A stretch of DNA of 64,000 bases from Burkholderiaceae bacterium DAT-1 (GCA_019084025.1 JAHRBI010000007.1:62001-126000), one strand, 5' to 3'; shown: positions 27,180 to 36,631, numbered from the stretch's first letter. Made by a program: numbers and translations. Notes: generated from the letters alone by a model not told the origin.

Positions 27180-27965
27180 ATGATGCGAGCTTTATGGGTG
27201 GCCAAAACCGGGATGGACGCGATGCAGCTGAACATCGACGTCATCTCCAATAATTTGGCGAACGTCAATACCACGGGCTTCAAGGCTTCGCGGGCGAATT
27301 TTCAGGATCTGATCTACCAGACCATGCGTCAGCCGGGCGGCAGTACCACTCAGCAAACCCAACTGCCAACGGGATTGCAGCTGGGTACGGGCGTGATGTC
27401 GGTGAATGCCGAACGGATTTTTACGCAAGGTAATCCGCAGCAAACCAATGCACCGCTGGACATGCAGATCAATGGGCAGGGCTTCTTTCAGATCACCATG
27501 CCTGATGGCAGCACAACCTATACCCGTGATGGCAATTTTCAGTTGAACAATCAGGGGCAGGTGGTGACTGCTTCCGGTTATCTGCTGAATCCGGCGATCT
27601 CGCTGCCGCCAAATGTCACAAAGGTGACGATTGGCACCGACGGCACGGTGTCGGTGAACTTGCCCGGTCAGACCAATCCTACCCAGGTAGGGCAGATCCA
27701 GCTGGCTAATTTCATCAACCCGGCAGGCCTTGCCAGCATCGGTAATAACCTCTTTCAGGAAACAACTGCATCTGGTACGCCGCAAGTGGGTACGCCGGGA
27801 CAAACAGGGCTGGGCAATATCAATCAGTCCTATGTTGAAGCGTCCAACGTGAATATTACCGAAGAGCTGGTGAACATGATTCAGGCGCAGCGTGCCTATG
27901 AAATGAATTCCAAGTCGATTCAAACCGTCGACCAGATGCTGCAGCGCCTGACGCAATTGACGTAA
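27180..27965 (+). CDS. flgG: Flagellar distal rod protein FlgG
   Basis: Distal-rod subunit of 261 residues, the standard length. It begins MMRALWVAKTGMDAMQLN with the rod signature VISNNLANVNTTGFKASRANF, has the DMQINGQGFFQI core repeat, and ends with EASNVNITEELVNMIQAQRAY. Two adjacent ATG codons (27180, 27183) are possible starts; the first is listed. It lies 92 bases after flgF, with a hairpin in the gap. Confidence 0.97.
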   Translation: MMRALWVAKTGMDAMQLNIDVISNNLANVNTTGFKASRANFQDLIYQTMRQPGGSTTQQTQLPTGLQLGTGVMSVNAERIFTQGNPQQTNAPLDMQINGQGFFQITMPDGSTTYTRDGNFQLNNQGQVVTASGYLLNPAISLPPNVTKVTIGTDGTVSVNLPGQTNPTQVGQIQLANFINPAGLASIGNNLFQETTASGTPQVGTPGQTGLGNINQSYVEASNVNITEELVNMIQAQRAYEMNSKSIQTVDQMLQRLTQLT

Positions 27966-28012
27966 TGACGCAGCCCGCAGGCGATCGCTAAGAGACTGAC
28001 AGGAGTCTAATC

Positions 28013-28681
28013 ATGCAAAACAAAATGATCATACTTGCCGCAGTGGCAATGCTTGCCGGTTGTGCCACTCAAGTGCCTCGCACCATTGTGACCGGACCCA
28101 CGACCGTGCGTCCGGCGGCGCGCTCTGAGACCTTGCCGGCGAATGGCAGTATCTATCAGGCGCGTGCGTCCAGAGGCCTGTTTGAAGACACGCTTGCTCG
28201 CAATGTCGGTGATCTGGTCACGGTTCAGATAGAGGAAAGCGTCAACGCCACCACTAAAGCCGACAATTCCGCTGAACGAACCTCGACGGTCAGCAATGCG
28301 CTGTCCGCCGGCGCTACCTCCGACACCATTAATGGCCTGATGAAGGGCTTTAATGTAGCCAACTCGGGCAACAACAAGTTTGGCGGCAAAGGCTCAACCA
28401 CAGCCAATAATTCCTTTAACGGCACCATCACCACGACGGTAAGCGATGTCCTGCCTAACGGAAATTTGCTGATTGCAGGCGAACGTCAGGTAAATATTCG
28501 CGGAGAAGTCAGCTACGTGCGTCTTTCCGGGGTGATTAATCCAGCGGACATCAAGAATGGCGTGATCTCTTCAACGCGCGTATCAGAAGCGCGCATCGAA
28601 GAAGTGGGGTCCGGCACGGTCGCTCAGGCCAATAAGGCGGGCTGGCTGCAGGATGTGATGATGCGGTTCTTCCCATTCTGA
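28013..28681 (+). CDS. flgH: Flagellar L-ring lipoprotein FlgH
   Basis: Forms the outer-membrane L ring, the bushing for the flagellar rod. The 222-residue precursor has a lipobox VAMLAGC with the lipidated cysteine at about residue 18. The L-ring signature follows (ASRGLFEDTLARNVGDLVTVQIEES, read across 28165-28240), then DVLPNGNLLIAGERQVNIRGE and an aromatic C-terminus MMRFFPF. AGGAG lies seven bases upstream. Its presence shows that the flagellum crosses an outer membrane. Confidence 0.97.
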   Translation: MQNKMIILAAVAMLAGCATQVPRTIVTGPTTVRPAARSETLPANGSIYQARASRGLFEDTLARNVGDLVTVQIEESVNATTKADNSAERTSTVSNALSAGATSDTINGLMKGFNVANSGNNKFGGKGSTTANNSFNGTITTTVSDVLPNGNLLIAGERQVNIRGEVSYVRLSGVINPADIKNGVISSTRVSEARIEEVGSGTVAQANKAGWLQDVMMRFFPF

Positions 28682-28691
28682 GAGGTGCATC

Positions 28692-29780
28692 ATGCGTAAA
28701 TGGATCATGCTGTTGGCTGCGCTAATGATGCCGATCGCGCAAGCGCAAAAGATCAAGGAAATTGCCAGTGTCGGCGGAGTACGCTCGAATCAGCTGGTTG
28801 GGTACGGGATTGTCGTCGGGCTGGATGGCAGCGGTGACCAGACCGCACAAACCCCGTTCACCGTGCAGAGTGTCATCAATATGTTGACGCGACTGGGGGT
28901 TCAGCTACCCAGTAACACGTCCTTGCAGTTGAAAAACGTAGCGGCGGTCTCTCTCACTGCAACGCTACCGCCATTTGCCAAAGCAGGGCAGCAAATCGAT
29001 ATCACTGTTTCATCCATCGGCAATGCGAAAAGCCTTCGAGGGGGCACCTTGCTGATGAGCCCGTTAAAAGGGGCGGATGGTCAGATATATGCCATGGCAC
29101 AAGGTAATGTGGTCGTTGCCGGAGCAGGGGCATCGGCGGGTGGATCAAGCACGCAGGTGAATCAGTTGTCGGTAGGTCGCGTGCCGATGGGAGCAACTGT
29201 CGAACGTGAGGTGCCCGCTAAAGTAGGGGAAGCCGATACGATCGAACTGGCCTTGAACCAGTCTGATTTCACTACTGTCAACAATATGGCGGAGCGCATC
29301 AACAAGGATTTTCCGGGCAAGGCACGTGCGGTTGATGCGAGAACCGTGCTGGTTGAAGCACCCGAGGATGTGTTTGCCCGTGTGAAATTCATGGCGAAAC
29401 TGGAAGAACTGGATGTCACACCCGCGCAGGCAGCGCCCAAGGTCATCATTAATGCCCGAACTGGCTCGGTTGTCATGAACCAGACGGTTTCGCTCGATCC
29501 CTGCGCGATTTCGCATGGCAGTCTGACGGTGGTGATTCACGCCAATAACACCATTAGCCAGCCGAATGCGCTCTCAAATGGCAAAACAGAAAAGACCGAG
29601 AACGCGCAGGTCGAAATCAAGACAGAAAAAGGCGGCGTGACCACCTTGCCAAAAGCAACCAACCTGAATGATGTGGTGCGGGCATTGAATCAGATTGGCG
29701 CCAGTCCGCAAGACTTGCTGGCTATATTGCAGGCCATGAAGGCCGCAGGTGCGCTCAAGGCAGAGCTGGAAGTGATCTAA
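28692..29780 (+). CDS. flgI: Flagellar P-ring protein FlgI
   Basis: Periplasmic P-ring subunit of 362 residues. A cleavable signal peptide (MRKWIMLLAALMMPIAQA) precedes the very conserved family core, including IKEIASVGGVRSNQLVGYG, LDGSGDQTAQTPFT and RTGSVVMNQTVSLDPCAISHG. It starts 10 bases after flgH. The flg operon visibly ends here: the next gene, 22 bases on, is on the opposite strand, and flgJ, flgK and flgL are not present. No T-run terminator is seen. Confidence 0.97.
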   Translation: MRKWIMLLAALMMPIAQAQKIKEIASVGGVRSNQLVGYGIVVGLDGSGDQTAQTPFTVQSVINMLTRLGVQLPSNTSLQLKNVAAVSLTATLPPFAKAGQQIDITVSSIGNAKSLRGGTLLMSPLKGADGQIYAMAQGNVVVAGAGASAGGSSTQVNQLSVGRVPMGATVEREVPAKVGEADTIELALNQSDFTTVNNMAERINKDFPGKARAVDARTVLVEAPEDVFARVKFMAKLEELDVTPAQAAPKVIINARTGSVVMNQTVSLDPCAISHGSLTVVIHANNTISQPNALSNGKTEKTENAQVEIKTEKGGVTTLPKATNLNDVVRALNQIGASPQDLLAILQAMKAAGALKAELEVI

Positions 29781-29802
29781 AATTGCAGGAAACCCGGTCG
29801 GT

Positions 29803-31434
29803 TCAGCCTTCCGGGTACTCCAGATACACCTCAAGAATTGCATCACGGTTGCGGACAAACGCATCAATCACCTGGGGGTCGAATCGGGTGCCCTTGCAGG
29901 ACAGAATGTAGGCTTCCGCATCTTCAAATATCCACGGTGATTTGTAGCAGCGGTGACTCAGCAACGCATCCAGTACATCGGCTACAGCTACAACGCGCCC
30001 AGCCAGACTGATTTCCTCACCTTTTAATCCTAGCGGATAGCCACTGCCATCCCAGCATTCGTGATGTTCACCTGCAATACTGGCACCTAGCCTCAGCATG
30101 GGACTGTCCGATTTTTTCAGCATGTCCTGCCCGATTGCCGAGTGGGTTTTCATGATTTCCCATTCGTGTGGATCGAGTTTGCCGGGCTTATTGAGAATGG
30201 CATCCGGAATGCCAATTTTTCCCAGATCATGCAAGGGTGCTGCCTGGCGGATAAACTCAACATCGCGAGTGGAGATATCGAAATCAGAAGCCAGAATCGC
30301 ACTGATTTCACCCACCCTCAGCACATGCACGCCGGTTTCCTTGGATCGCTTTTCCACTGCTTCGCAAATCAGCATAATGGACGTGTGCTGACCGGATTCA
30401 ATCTCCTCGCGCGCCAGCAAATACTCGTAGGTCATGATCACATTTTCAGCAAAAATGGTTAGGTATTCTTGTGCGATCGAGTCATGCTTAGGGTCAAACA
30501 CAATATGTAAGACGCCCTCCGCCGAGCCCCCGCAGCTAAAATAGCCGATATAGCGATCCTCCCGCATCATGGTTTGCCGGGAAGCAAAGGCGTGATTGAT
30601 TTCGGATCGGATCGAATCGGGAAGATGTGTGGGCGCCCCCATGCTATTGGAGCGACTAAACAGCCCATCCGTGAGTGCGATCACCGTCATTTCGCTGTTT
30701 CGATCATTGCGTGCAGCAACGTGAGCACTCAGCTGACTTGGACTCGCATGATCCGTTTCAACCCCCAATACATGCTTCAACTGCGTCATCAGTAACGATG
30801 CAAAGGAAAACAAGTTCTGTGAGTCGCGGATGGTGGCGATGGCATCAATCGTGCGGCACAGGTTCTGGCGGGCAGATTCGATGCGCATCAAATCGCGATA
30901 TCCGCGAAACGCCGAAATAAACATGGTTTTCAGCTTGCGTTCGGTCAGCTCGGACTTTTCCTTGTAGTCATTGATATCGTAATCACGAATCACATGCTCT
31001 TCGGGCGCATGCCCCGGCTGACCTGTGCGCAGAATAATGCGGGGAAACGCATTTTTCAGATCTCGTCGTAGATAGGAAGCGACGTGCAGTCCTGCATCAT
31101 CCGTTTCCATCACGACATCCAGCACAATCAGCGAGAAGTCAGGCTCTTGCGCCAAAACCTGTTTAGCCTCGACGCCGCTGTACGCATGCCTGAACGCCAG
31201 TGGGCGGTTCTCGAATTCGAACCCTTCCATGACGAGTTCCGTTACTTCATGAACACTCGGCTCATCATCGACAATCAACACCCGCCATGGCGCGCCTTTA
31301 GGAGAGTCACATGGCGGCGCCGCTGCGGGATCGTCCTCAATGATCCAGTCATCAGCCGGGTCGTCTGCCCTGGCAGCTGTGTGCTCGGGCTGACGGTTAT
31401 CAGGCCTGCTGTCCGGATCAATTTGATGTGTCAT
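29803..31434 (-). CDS. Receiver / DUF3369 / HD-GYP cyclic-di-GMP phosphodiesterase response regulator
   Basis: A 543-residue response regulator. The receiver at about 50-170 has VLIVDDEPSVHE, the phospho-acceptor aspartate in LIVLDVVMETDDAG, and the phrase RTGQPGHAPE with YDINDYKEKSEL typical of DUF3369-linked receivers. A DUF3369-like sensor region covers about 185-335. The HD-GYP domain from about 345 is complete (HDLGKIGIP, then HHECWDGSGYP), so it should hydrolyse cyclic-di-GMP. GGGAG precedes the ATG. It is last in the minus-strand group after the propeller kinase, its likely phosphodonor, and converges on flgI. This is the only catalytically intact c-di-GMP hydrolase in the window. Confidence 0.93.
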   Translation of the reverse strand: MTHQIDPDSRPDNRQPEHTAARADDPADDWIIEDDPAAAPPCDSPKGAPWRVLIVDDEPSVHEVTELVMEGFEFENRPLAFRHAYSGVEAKQVLAQEPDFSLIVLDVVMETDDAGLHVASYLRRDLKNAFPRIILRTGQPGHAPEEHVIRDYDINDYKEKSELTERKLKTMFISAFRGYRDLMRIESARQNLCRTIDAIATIRDSQNLFSFASLLMTQLKHVLGVETDHASPSQLSAHVAARNDRNSEMTVIALTDGLFSRSNSMGAPTHLPDSIRSEINHAFASRQTMMREDRYIGYFSCGGSAEGVLHIVFDPKHDSIAQEYLTIFAENVIMTYEYLLAREEIESGQHTSIMLICEAVEKRSKETGVHVLRVGEISAILASDFDISTRDVEFIRQAAPLHDLGKIGIPDAILNKPGKLDPHEWEIMKTHSAIGQDMLKKSDSPMLRLGASIAGEHHECWDGSGYPLGLKGEEISLAGRVVAVADVLDALLSHRCYKSPWIFEDAEAYILSCKGTRFDPQVIDAFVRNRDAILEVYLEYPEG

Positions 31435-31507
31435 ATGCGCTCCCGCAAGGCGATTCCCGCCTAGTTACTATATGACATCTACTGATTGCTGAAGGAGGGA
31501 GTCTGTC

Positions 31508-31544
31508 CATGACGGACAAGCGGCACGCCTGCACGCAGCCGCTT
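31508..31544 (-). other. Hairpins between the propeller kinase and HD-GYP genes
   Basis: AAGCGGC (31518-31524) pairs with GCCGCTT (31538-31544), and TGTCC near 31504-31508 pairs with GGACA near 31514-31518, so the two stems sit almost back to back in the 117-base gap. No T-run follows on the minus strand. They could adjust expression of the HD-GYP gene relative to the kinase, but nothing proves it. Confidence 0.35.
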
Positions 31545-31551
31545 GCTAAAG

Positions 31552-34500
31552 TCAGGTGTGTTCGGGTGCATCAGGGGCGACCAGAGGAAGGGTGATCGTA
31601 AAGGTGGTGCCGTGCCCCAGTGTGCTTTCGGCCTCAATTTTCCCGCACAGCACAGTGGCGATTAAATTAAAGACAAGATACAAACCCAGACCACTTCCGC
31701 CTTGCCCAAGCTTGGTTGTAAAGAATGGCTCGAATATGCGATGGAGCGCATCCGCAGGAATGCCTTTCCCGTTATCGATATATTTAAGGACAACGAAGGT
31801 ATGCTCTTTGCGAGCCCAGATGGTAATTTGTCCATGTTCAATACCATCAAAGGCGTGAAGCAGGGCATTGGCAACCAGGTTGTCGGTAATTTGCTCGAGT
31901 GGCCCGGGATGGCTGTCCATCAGGATGTCAGGTGAAATATCAATGTGAATACGGTGACTGGTCTGTTTCAGACGCGGTGTCAGAATGACGACCATTTGCT
32001 CAAGCAACTCTTTCAGATTGAACTGACGCCTGCGATTGCTGGCCTGATCCACTGCCATCTGTTTGAAATGACTGATGAGGTGAGCGGCCTTGCTGCTGTT
32101 GTACTCAAGCTGGCGGGAAACCTCGCCGCATAGCCGGTTGAATGATTCGACCTGACTCTTGCGTACGGCACCTTGCTCCAGCGCGTGACCGAATTCGGCG
32201 ACGCGCTCACCCAGGGTTGAGCTCACCACACGGATATTGCCAAGAGGGGTATTGAGTTCATGTGCCACACCGGCAACCAGGTCACCTAGCGCGGCGAGCT
32301 TTTCTGATTGCGCAAGTTGACGCATGGCTGCTTCAAGTTCCAGCGTGCGTTCAGCTACTCGCCGTTCCAAGGCCCGGTTATGCCGGCGAATCGATGTGAT
32401 GCGCAACCACACGCCCCCTACAAGCAGGCCGATCGAGCCACACAGTGTAAGCACAATAAACCATGGGGCGAGCCAAAACGGAGGATGCACAATGACATCG
32501 AGTCTGGCCTCGTGAGGGCTAAAAATACCATCGGCATTGCTGCCCTGAACACGCAGGGTATAGCGGCCGCCTCGCAGGCTGGAGTACCGGCCAAAGGGTT
32601 GATTACCTGCCTCGTACCAACCTGTATCCCAGCCTTCTAGCATAAACCGGTATCGATTCTGGTCCGGATGCGTAAAGTCCAGTGCAACCGCACTAAATTC
32701 GAAGTAGTTGTGCTGCCAATCCAGCTCGATCGCTTTGATCCGTTCTGGTGCAAGCGTCTGGATGATGGGTTGTCCGCCTTGCGTGATGGCTGTGAAACGG
32801 ACAGGGGGCTGACGGGGATTGTCGCGTATCTCGCGCGGATCGAATGCGTTGATGCCGTTCCCGCCGCCAAACCAGATACGACCCTGGCAATGCGTATAGG
32901 CCGCACCAAATGCTGCCCCCGTCTGAACACCATCACCGGCGCCATATTCCCGAAACTGGCCATTGTCCGGGTTAAACCGGATGATTTTTCCACCCGGTAC
33001 ATTCAGCCACAGATCGCCATCGGCATCTTCCGTCACATTGACCGCTTTATCGTCGGGGAATTTACCGTTCAGTTGGCTGAAGTGGGTAAATCGGCCGCTG
33101 TTAGGGTCAAACAATTCAAGGGCACCCCCCTTGGCCATGACCCAGAACTGACCTTTCCTTGTCTGCACAAAGGAATACACGATATTGCTGGCAATACTGT
33201 CGGGGTGCGCGTCGTCGTGTCGGTAGCTGGTAAATGTCTCCCGTTCTACGTCGAAACGGATCAACCCGCCACCGGGTGAGGCCGCCCACAGGATCGTCGG
33301 GTCTCGAACATCAAACGCAAGCTTCCAGATCACATCGCTGCCAATGCTCTCTGGCCGCTCCGGATCATGCTGATAGAAGGTGTATTGATGCAGCTGAGTG
33401 TCGAATCGCGCAATACCGGCCTTTCTGGTCGCAATCCAAACCCAGTCATGATGCCGGGGATCAAGTACCGCACTTTGGTTGGGGCGATCCTTGGGGAATG
33501 CCCATTCGCCTCGAATGATGCGCTTGTCCGGATCGTACAGAAACATGGCTTGATGATTCTGCTTTCCTGTCCCACCGCCAAACCAGAATTGCCCATGTGC
33601 ATCGACAAACATGGGACGGTGCGGCGCATGCGGCTCTGGAATGACGTCGAAGTCATCTGTTTCCGGGCGATATAGGGCGAGTCCGTGTTCAAATGCATCG
33701 ATCCAGAGTTGCTGGTCTGGAGCACAGTAGAGCGAAGAAACCGAGTTATAGGGCAGGCTATTGGGATTGTCCCGATTGTGCTGATACAGGCTGAATTTAC
33801 TGCCCAGCGGGTCATACTTGTTGAGCTGACTGTCATAGTCAGCAATCCACATGACCCCATCGCGATCCTGCATGAGCGCGGCCAATTGCCGGCCACGAAG
33901 ATTGGATTCATCCCCCGAGATCAAGCGCTGATACTGATGGTTTGCGGGGCTCAGAATCGTCAGGTAGCGATCACTGTGAACCATCCAGATCCGATGCTGA
34001 GCATCTTCGGCAAGATTGCGAATCCCGATATTGGCGCCCAATGTGGTTGGGTGGACAACTTCATATGCGTCATGCATGAGCACATGACCATCACCATCGA
34101 AGTGATAGAGCCCGTTTCGTTCCGTGCCCACCCAGATTGTCTGGTCGGCGGCGAGTAGAATGTCATTGATTCTACCTGCCACAACATGCGTAAAAGTATG
34201 ACGAACAGGGTCATAGCGATCCAGGCCTGATTCAGTACCAATCCAGGTGTGGTTGTGATGATCGACGGCTATCGTGCTGACCCCATTGGCAATGAGGCTT
34301 GCATCGTTCCCGGACTCATGCAGCCAGCAACGGAAGTTTTGGCTGACCTGATCTAGTCTGCACACACCATCTTCGCTGGTTCCCACCCAAATGCCGCCGT
34401 TTCGATCTTCCGCAATCGCATGCGGACGAAAGTCCTGCCCCACGTGGTCGCTGGCAAGGCTGGCCGGATTGTTCTGCTGATGTCGATATACCGTGAATTG

Positions 34501-34872
34501 GTGTGTGGATTTATCGTAGCGATTGAGGCCACCACCTCCCGTTGCAATCCAGATGATGCCTTTACGATCTTCAAGCAATCCGGTCACGCTGAGAGAACTG
34601 AGGCCGCTGTTGCGCGTATCAAAAACCGTGAGCTGCTTGCCATCCCATTTACCCAGACCCGCCTGAAGGCCGATCCAGATAAAGCCATCGCGATCCTGAA
34701 TCAAGCCTGCACCAAGGGCAGGGCGCTGTAGTGGCACATTGAAAAAGCGACTTACCCGAATTTCATCATCGAGACGTCCCCTGGGCAAAGTCGTTCCCGA
34801 CGCAGCATTGCAGAGCAATAGCGCCAAGCAGTGCAGGTGAAATAGCCAAAGAAATAACGTGCGCGTGTTCAA
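31552..34872 (-). CDS. Two-component-propeller (Reg_prop/Y_Y_Y) membrane histidine kinase
   Basis: A 1106-residue sensor. A signal peptide (MNTRTLFLWLFHLHCLALLL onward) leads into a periplasmic beta-propeller of many Reg_prop repeats, with recurring phrases DRDGFIWIG, DRKGIIWIATGGGGLNRYD and DRNGGIWVGTSEDGVCRLD. A Y_Y_Y domain (RYSSLRGGRYTLRVQGSNADG) and one transmembrane helix near residue 800 follow. The transmitter has the H box GVAHELNTPLGNI near 868 and an ATPase ending FFTTKLGQGGSGLGL near 1050. I place the start at TTG 34872: GGAG lies six bases upstream and it creates a clean signal peptide. The frame is open to GTG 35022, which would give an unlikely 50-residue leader. There is no fused receiver; the next gene is the HD-GYP regulator. 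Confidence 0.88.
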   Translation of the reverse strand: MNTRTLFLWLFHLHCLALLLCNAASGTTLPRGRLDDEIRVSRFFNVPLQRPALGAGLIQDRDGFIWIGLQAGLGKWDGKQLTVFDTRNSGLSSLSVTGLLEDRKGIIWIATGGGGLNRYDKSTHQFTVYRHQQNNPASLASDHVGQDFRPHAIAEDRNGGIWVGTSEDGVCRLDQVSQNFRCWLHESGNDASLIANGVSTIAVDHHNHTWIGTESGLDRYDPVRHTFTHVVAGRINDILLAADQTIWVGTERNGLYHFDGDGHVLMHDAYEVVHPTTLGANIGIRNLAEDAQHRIWMVHSDRYLTILSPANHQYQRLISGDESNLRGRQLAALMQDRDGVMWIADYDSQLNKYDPLGSKFSLYQHNRDNPNSLPYNSVSSLYCAPDQQLWIDAFEHGLALYRPETDDFDVIPEPHAPHRPMFVDAHGQFWFGGGTGKQNHQAMFLYDPDKRIIRGEWAFPKDRPNQSAVLDPRHHDWVWIATRKAGIARFDTQLHQYTFYQHDPERPESIGSDVIWKLAFDVRDPTILWAASPGGGLIRFDVERETFTSYRHDDAHPDSIASNIVYSFVQTRKGQFWVMAKGGALELFDPNSGRFTHFSQLNGKFPDDKAVNVTEDADGDLWLNVPGGKIIRFNPDNGQFREYGAGDGVQTGAAFGAAYTHCQGRIWFGGGNGINAFDPREIRDNPRQPPVRFTAITQGGQPIIQTLAPERIKAIELDWQHNYFEFSAVALDFTHPDQNRYRFMLEGWDTGWYEAGNQPFGRYSSLRGGRYTLRVQGSNADGIFSPHEARLDVIVHPPFWLAPWFIVLTLCGSIGLLVGGVWLRITSIRRHNRALERRVAERTLELEAAMRQLAQSEKLAALGDLVAGVAHELNTPLGNIRVVSSTLGERVAEFGHALEQGAVRKSQVESFNRLCGEVSRQLEYNSSKAAHLISHFKQMAVDQASNRRRQFNLKELLEQMVVILTPRLKQTSHRIHIDISPDILMDSHPGPLEQITDNLVANALLHAFDGIEHGQITIWARKEHTFVVLKYIDNGKGIPADALHRIFEPFFTTKLGQGGSGLGLYLVFNLIATVLCGKIEAESTLGHGTTFTITLPLVAPDAPEHT

Positions 34873-35142
34873 TGCCGACTCCAGATGCGCACAAGGGGGC
34901 AATCTGCCTGTCTGCGCAACGCATATTTGTATTCTGGATGATGGGGTTGTAGAAGCTAAATCTGGTGGTGACTCCCCGATAAGCGGCATTGCAGGTGCGA
35001 CGGATGTGGACTGTACGCACACGCAGCAGAAAGCGTGAAATGCGCATCTAAATGATAAAAATGATAGAAAGAATAAATTTGATGATATTGCCTCGCTCGG
35101 TTAGAGTAAAGTCATCTACCGGCCTCTTAATGGAGGTGTGCC
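34873..35142. promoter_or_regulatory. Divergent control region of the signalling island
   Basis: This 270-base region separates the two divergent signalling operons. A sigma-70-like pair for the rightward operon is visible: TTGATG (35079-35084) and TAGAGT (35102-35107) with a 17-base spacer. The stretch around 35045-35080 is strongly A/T-rich and repeats AATGATA. No regulator-binding palindrome is obvious. Confidence 0.45.
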
Positions 35143-36216
35143 ATGAATCGCTCAATGCAACTTTTGTTCGACAGCTTGCATGATGGTGTGATGGTTGTCG
35201 GACGGCACGGGGAGATGAAATACGCTAATCAGGCTGCCCGAAGCATATTTGGGCATGATGCATCCTCTGGTTTGCAACACCCGGCCATTCTTCGCAATCT
35301 GGCAGGAATCGAGTCGGGCTATGTCGCGCTACCGGTTTCTTTGACGCTGGATCGAGAGTTTGAACGCGATCTGGAAGCCAAATTGCTACCCAGTCCGGTC
35401 GGCGATGACATCATGGTGGTCATCCGCGATGATACCGATGAGCATCTATACCGAACCACCATACAAAACCTGATGAGCCTGTTCCATCGTGTGTGCCATG
35501 ATGAAGCTCTTCGCTGTTTAAACGACTGCTCGCTACTGCTCAAATCACCGTCTGAAGCGACCCTGAAAATGGCGGGTGAGAGCTGGGGTCATTTCTCGTC
35601 GCAACTGCAAGAAGTGATCCAACTTGCCAGTGTCCATGCGGGGGTACAGATTCAAAATGGAGAGCGCCTCGACATCCCTCGCATTGTCTCCAGATTGACT
35701 GAGTCACTGACGCCGGCCTGTCGTCGCTATCAGGTGAGCTTGGCTTTCAATGGGATAGCCAGTGAGCTTCCGCCTGTATACGGCAGCGAAACATGGCTGG
35801 TAAATGCACTTGCCGCGCTCTCTAGAGCATTGATCGCGCAAACCCCGAAAGGGGGGGAGATCATGCTGGCTTGCTTACAGCACGGTGCCCATGTGTCGTT
35901 CAAATTCACCTCCAACAATATGCCGATTGCAGCACACCTTCGAGAACGAGTCTTCCTGCCGTTTTCGGCCGGGGTGATGGCTGGCGCTGCGTCCGCCGAG
36001 CTGCAGCCGAATCTGTTCATCGGTTTTGCACTGTGCAAGGCCATTCTGGAAATGCTGGGTGGACACGTGCGCTGGGCCGATCATGATGCACTCGACATTG
36101 TAATCGAGCTGCCAACTGGCGCGCCCAATCAATCCAGTCCGCACAACGAGGTCGATGCCGTGCAGATGGAGCGTTATGCACGGGATCTTGGTCGACTACT
36201 CGCATCTCGTGGCTAG
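35143..36216 (+). CDS. PAS-domain protein with histidine-kinase-like ATPase fold (pseudo-kinase candidate)
   Basis: A 357-residue soluble protein. A PAS domain covers about 5-110 (DSLHDGVMVVGRHGEMKYAN, ending VIRDDTDEHLYR). A helical dimerisation region around 120-195 would normally carry the phosphorylated histidine. The best candidate, FHRVCHDEALRCLNDC, lacks the canonical H-E-x-x-x-P pattern. The C-terminal ATPase-like fold (about 200-330) has a poor N box (WLVNALAALSRAL) and no clear DxGxG or GxGLGL glycine motifs. Autokinase activity is therefore doubtful; it may be a sensor scaffold or phosphotransfer partner. GGAGG lies five bases before the ATG. It is first in the plus-strand operon, 20 bases before a single-domain receiver. 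Confidence 0.72.
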   Translation: MNRSMQLLFDSLHDGVMVVGRHGEMKYANQAARSIFGHDASSGLQHPAILRNLAGIESGYVALPVSLTLDREFERDLEAKLLPSPVGDDIMVVIRDDTDEHLYRTTIQNLMSLFHRVCHDEALRCLNDCSLLLKSPSEATLKMAGESWGHFSSQLQEVIQLASVHAGVQIQNGERLDIPRIVSRLTESLTPACRRYQVSLAFNGIASELPPVYGSETWLVNALAALSRALIAQTPKGGEIMLACLQHGAHVSFKFTSNNMPIAAHLRERVFLPFSAGVMAGAASAELQPNLFIGFALCKAILEMLGGHVRWADHDALDIVIELPTGAPNQSSPHNEVDAVQMERYARDLGRLLASRG

Positions 36217-36235
36217 CACGAGGCAAGGAGGCATC

Positions 36236-36631
36236 ATGAAACCGCTGATTCTGATCGTTGAAGATCAAGCCGATATCCGAAAGCTCATCCGCATGACGCT
36301 GCAATTTGGGCCATACGAAGTACAGGAGTCTGATCATGGCTTGCTGGGTTTAAAGATGGCTCAGGCCAGCCAGCCCAAGCTTATGTTGCTGGATGTAATG
36401 ATGCCGGGTGAGCTGGATGGCTATCAGGTATGTGCAAAGGTGAAGCAAGATCCTGCGCTAAAAGATACCTGCGTCATCATGCTGACTGCACGTGGTCAGC
36501 AGTCCGATTTCGAAGCAGGACGGGCGGCAGGCGCGGATGCTTATCTGACAAAGCCTTTCAGTCCACTTGAGTTGATTGATACCGTTCGCCAGCACATCGG
36601 ACAGCAACCGGGTTCGGCAATGGCCGCGTGA
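36236..36631 (+). CDS. Single-domain response regulator (receiver only)
   Basis: A CheY-like receiver of 131 residues with no output domain: acidic pocket LIVEDQAD, phospho-acceptor aspartate in LMLLDVMMPGELDG, conserved threonine in IMLTARGQ and lysine in YLTKPFSPLEL. I chose ATG 36236 because AAGGAGG lies five bases upstream and receivers begin just before the first strand (KPLILIVED). The frame also runs back through the 3' end of the preceding gene, which is not coding. It probably shuttles phosphate between the kinases of the island or binds a motor or enzyme target. Confidence 0.93.
   Translation: MKPLILIVEDQADIRKLIRMTLQFGPYEVQESDHGLLGLKMAQASQPKLMLLDVMMPGELDGYQVCAKVKQDPALKDTCVIMLTARGQQSDFEAGRAAGADAYLTKPFSPLELIDTVRQHIGQQPGSAMAA

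Noticed and set aside
27192-27956. 254-residue minus-strand open frame opposite flgG
   Set aside because: Antisense shadow of flgG with no credible protein features.
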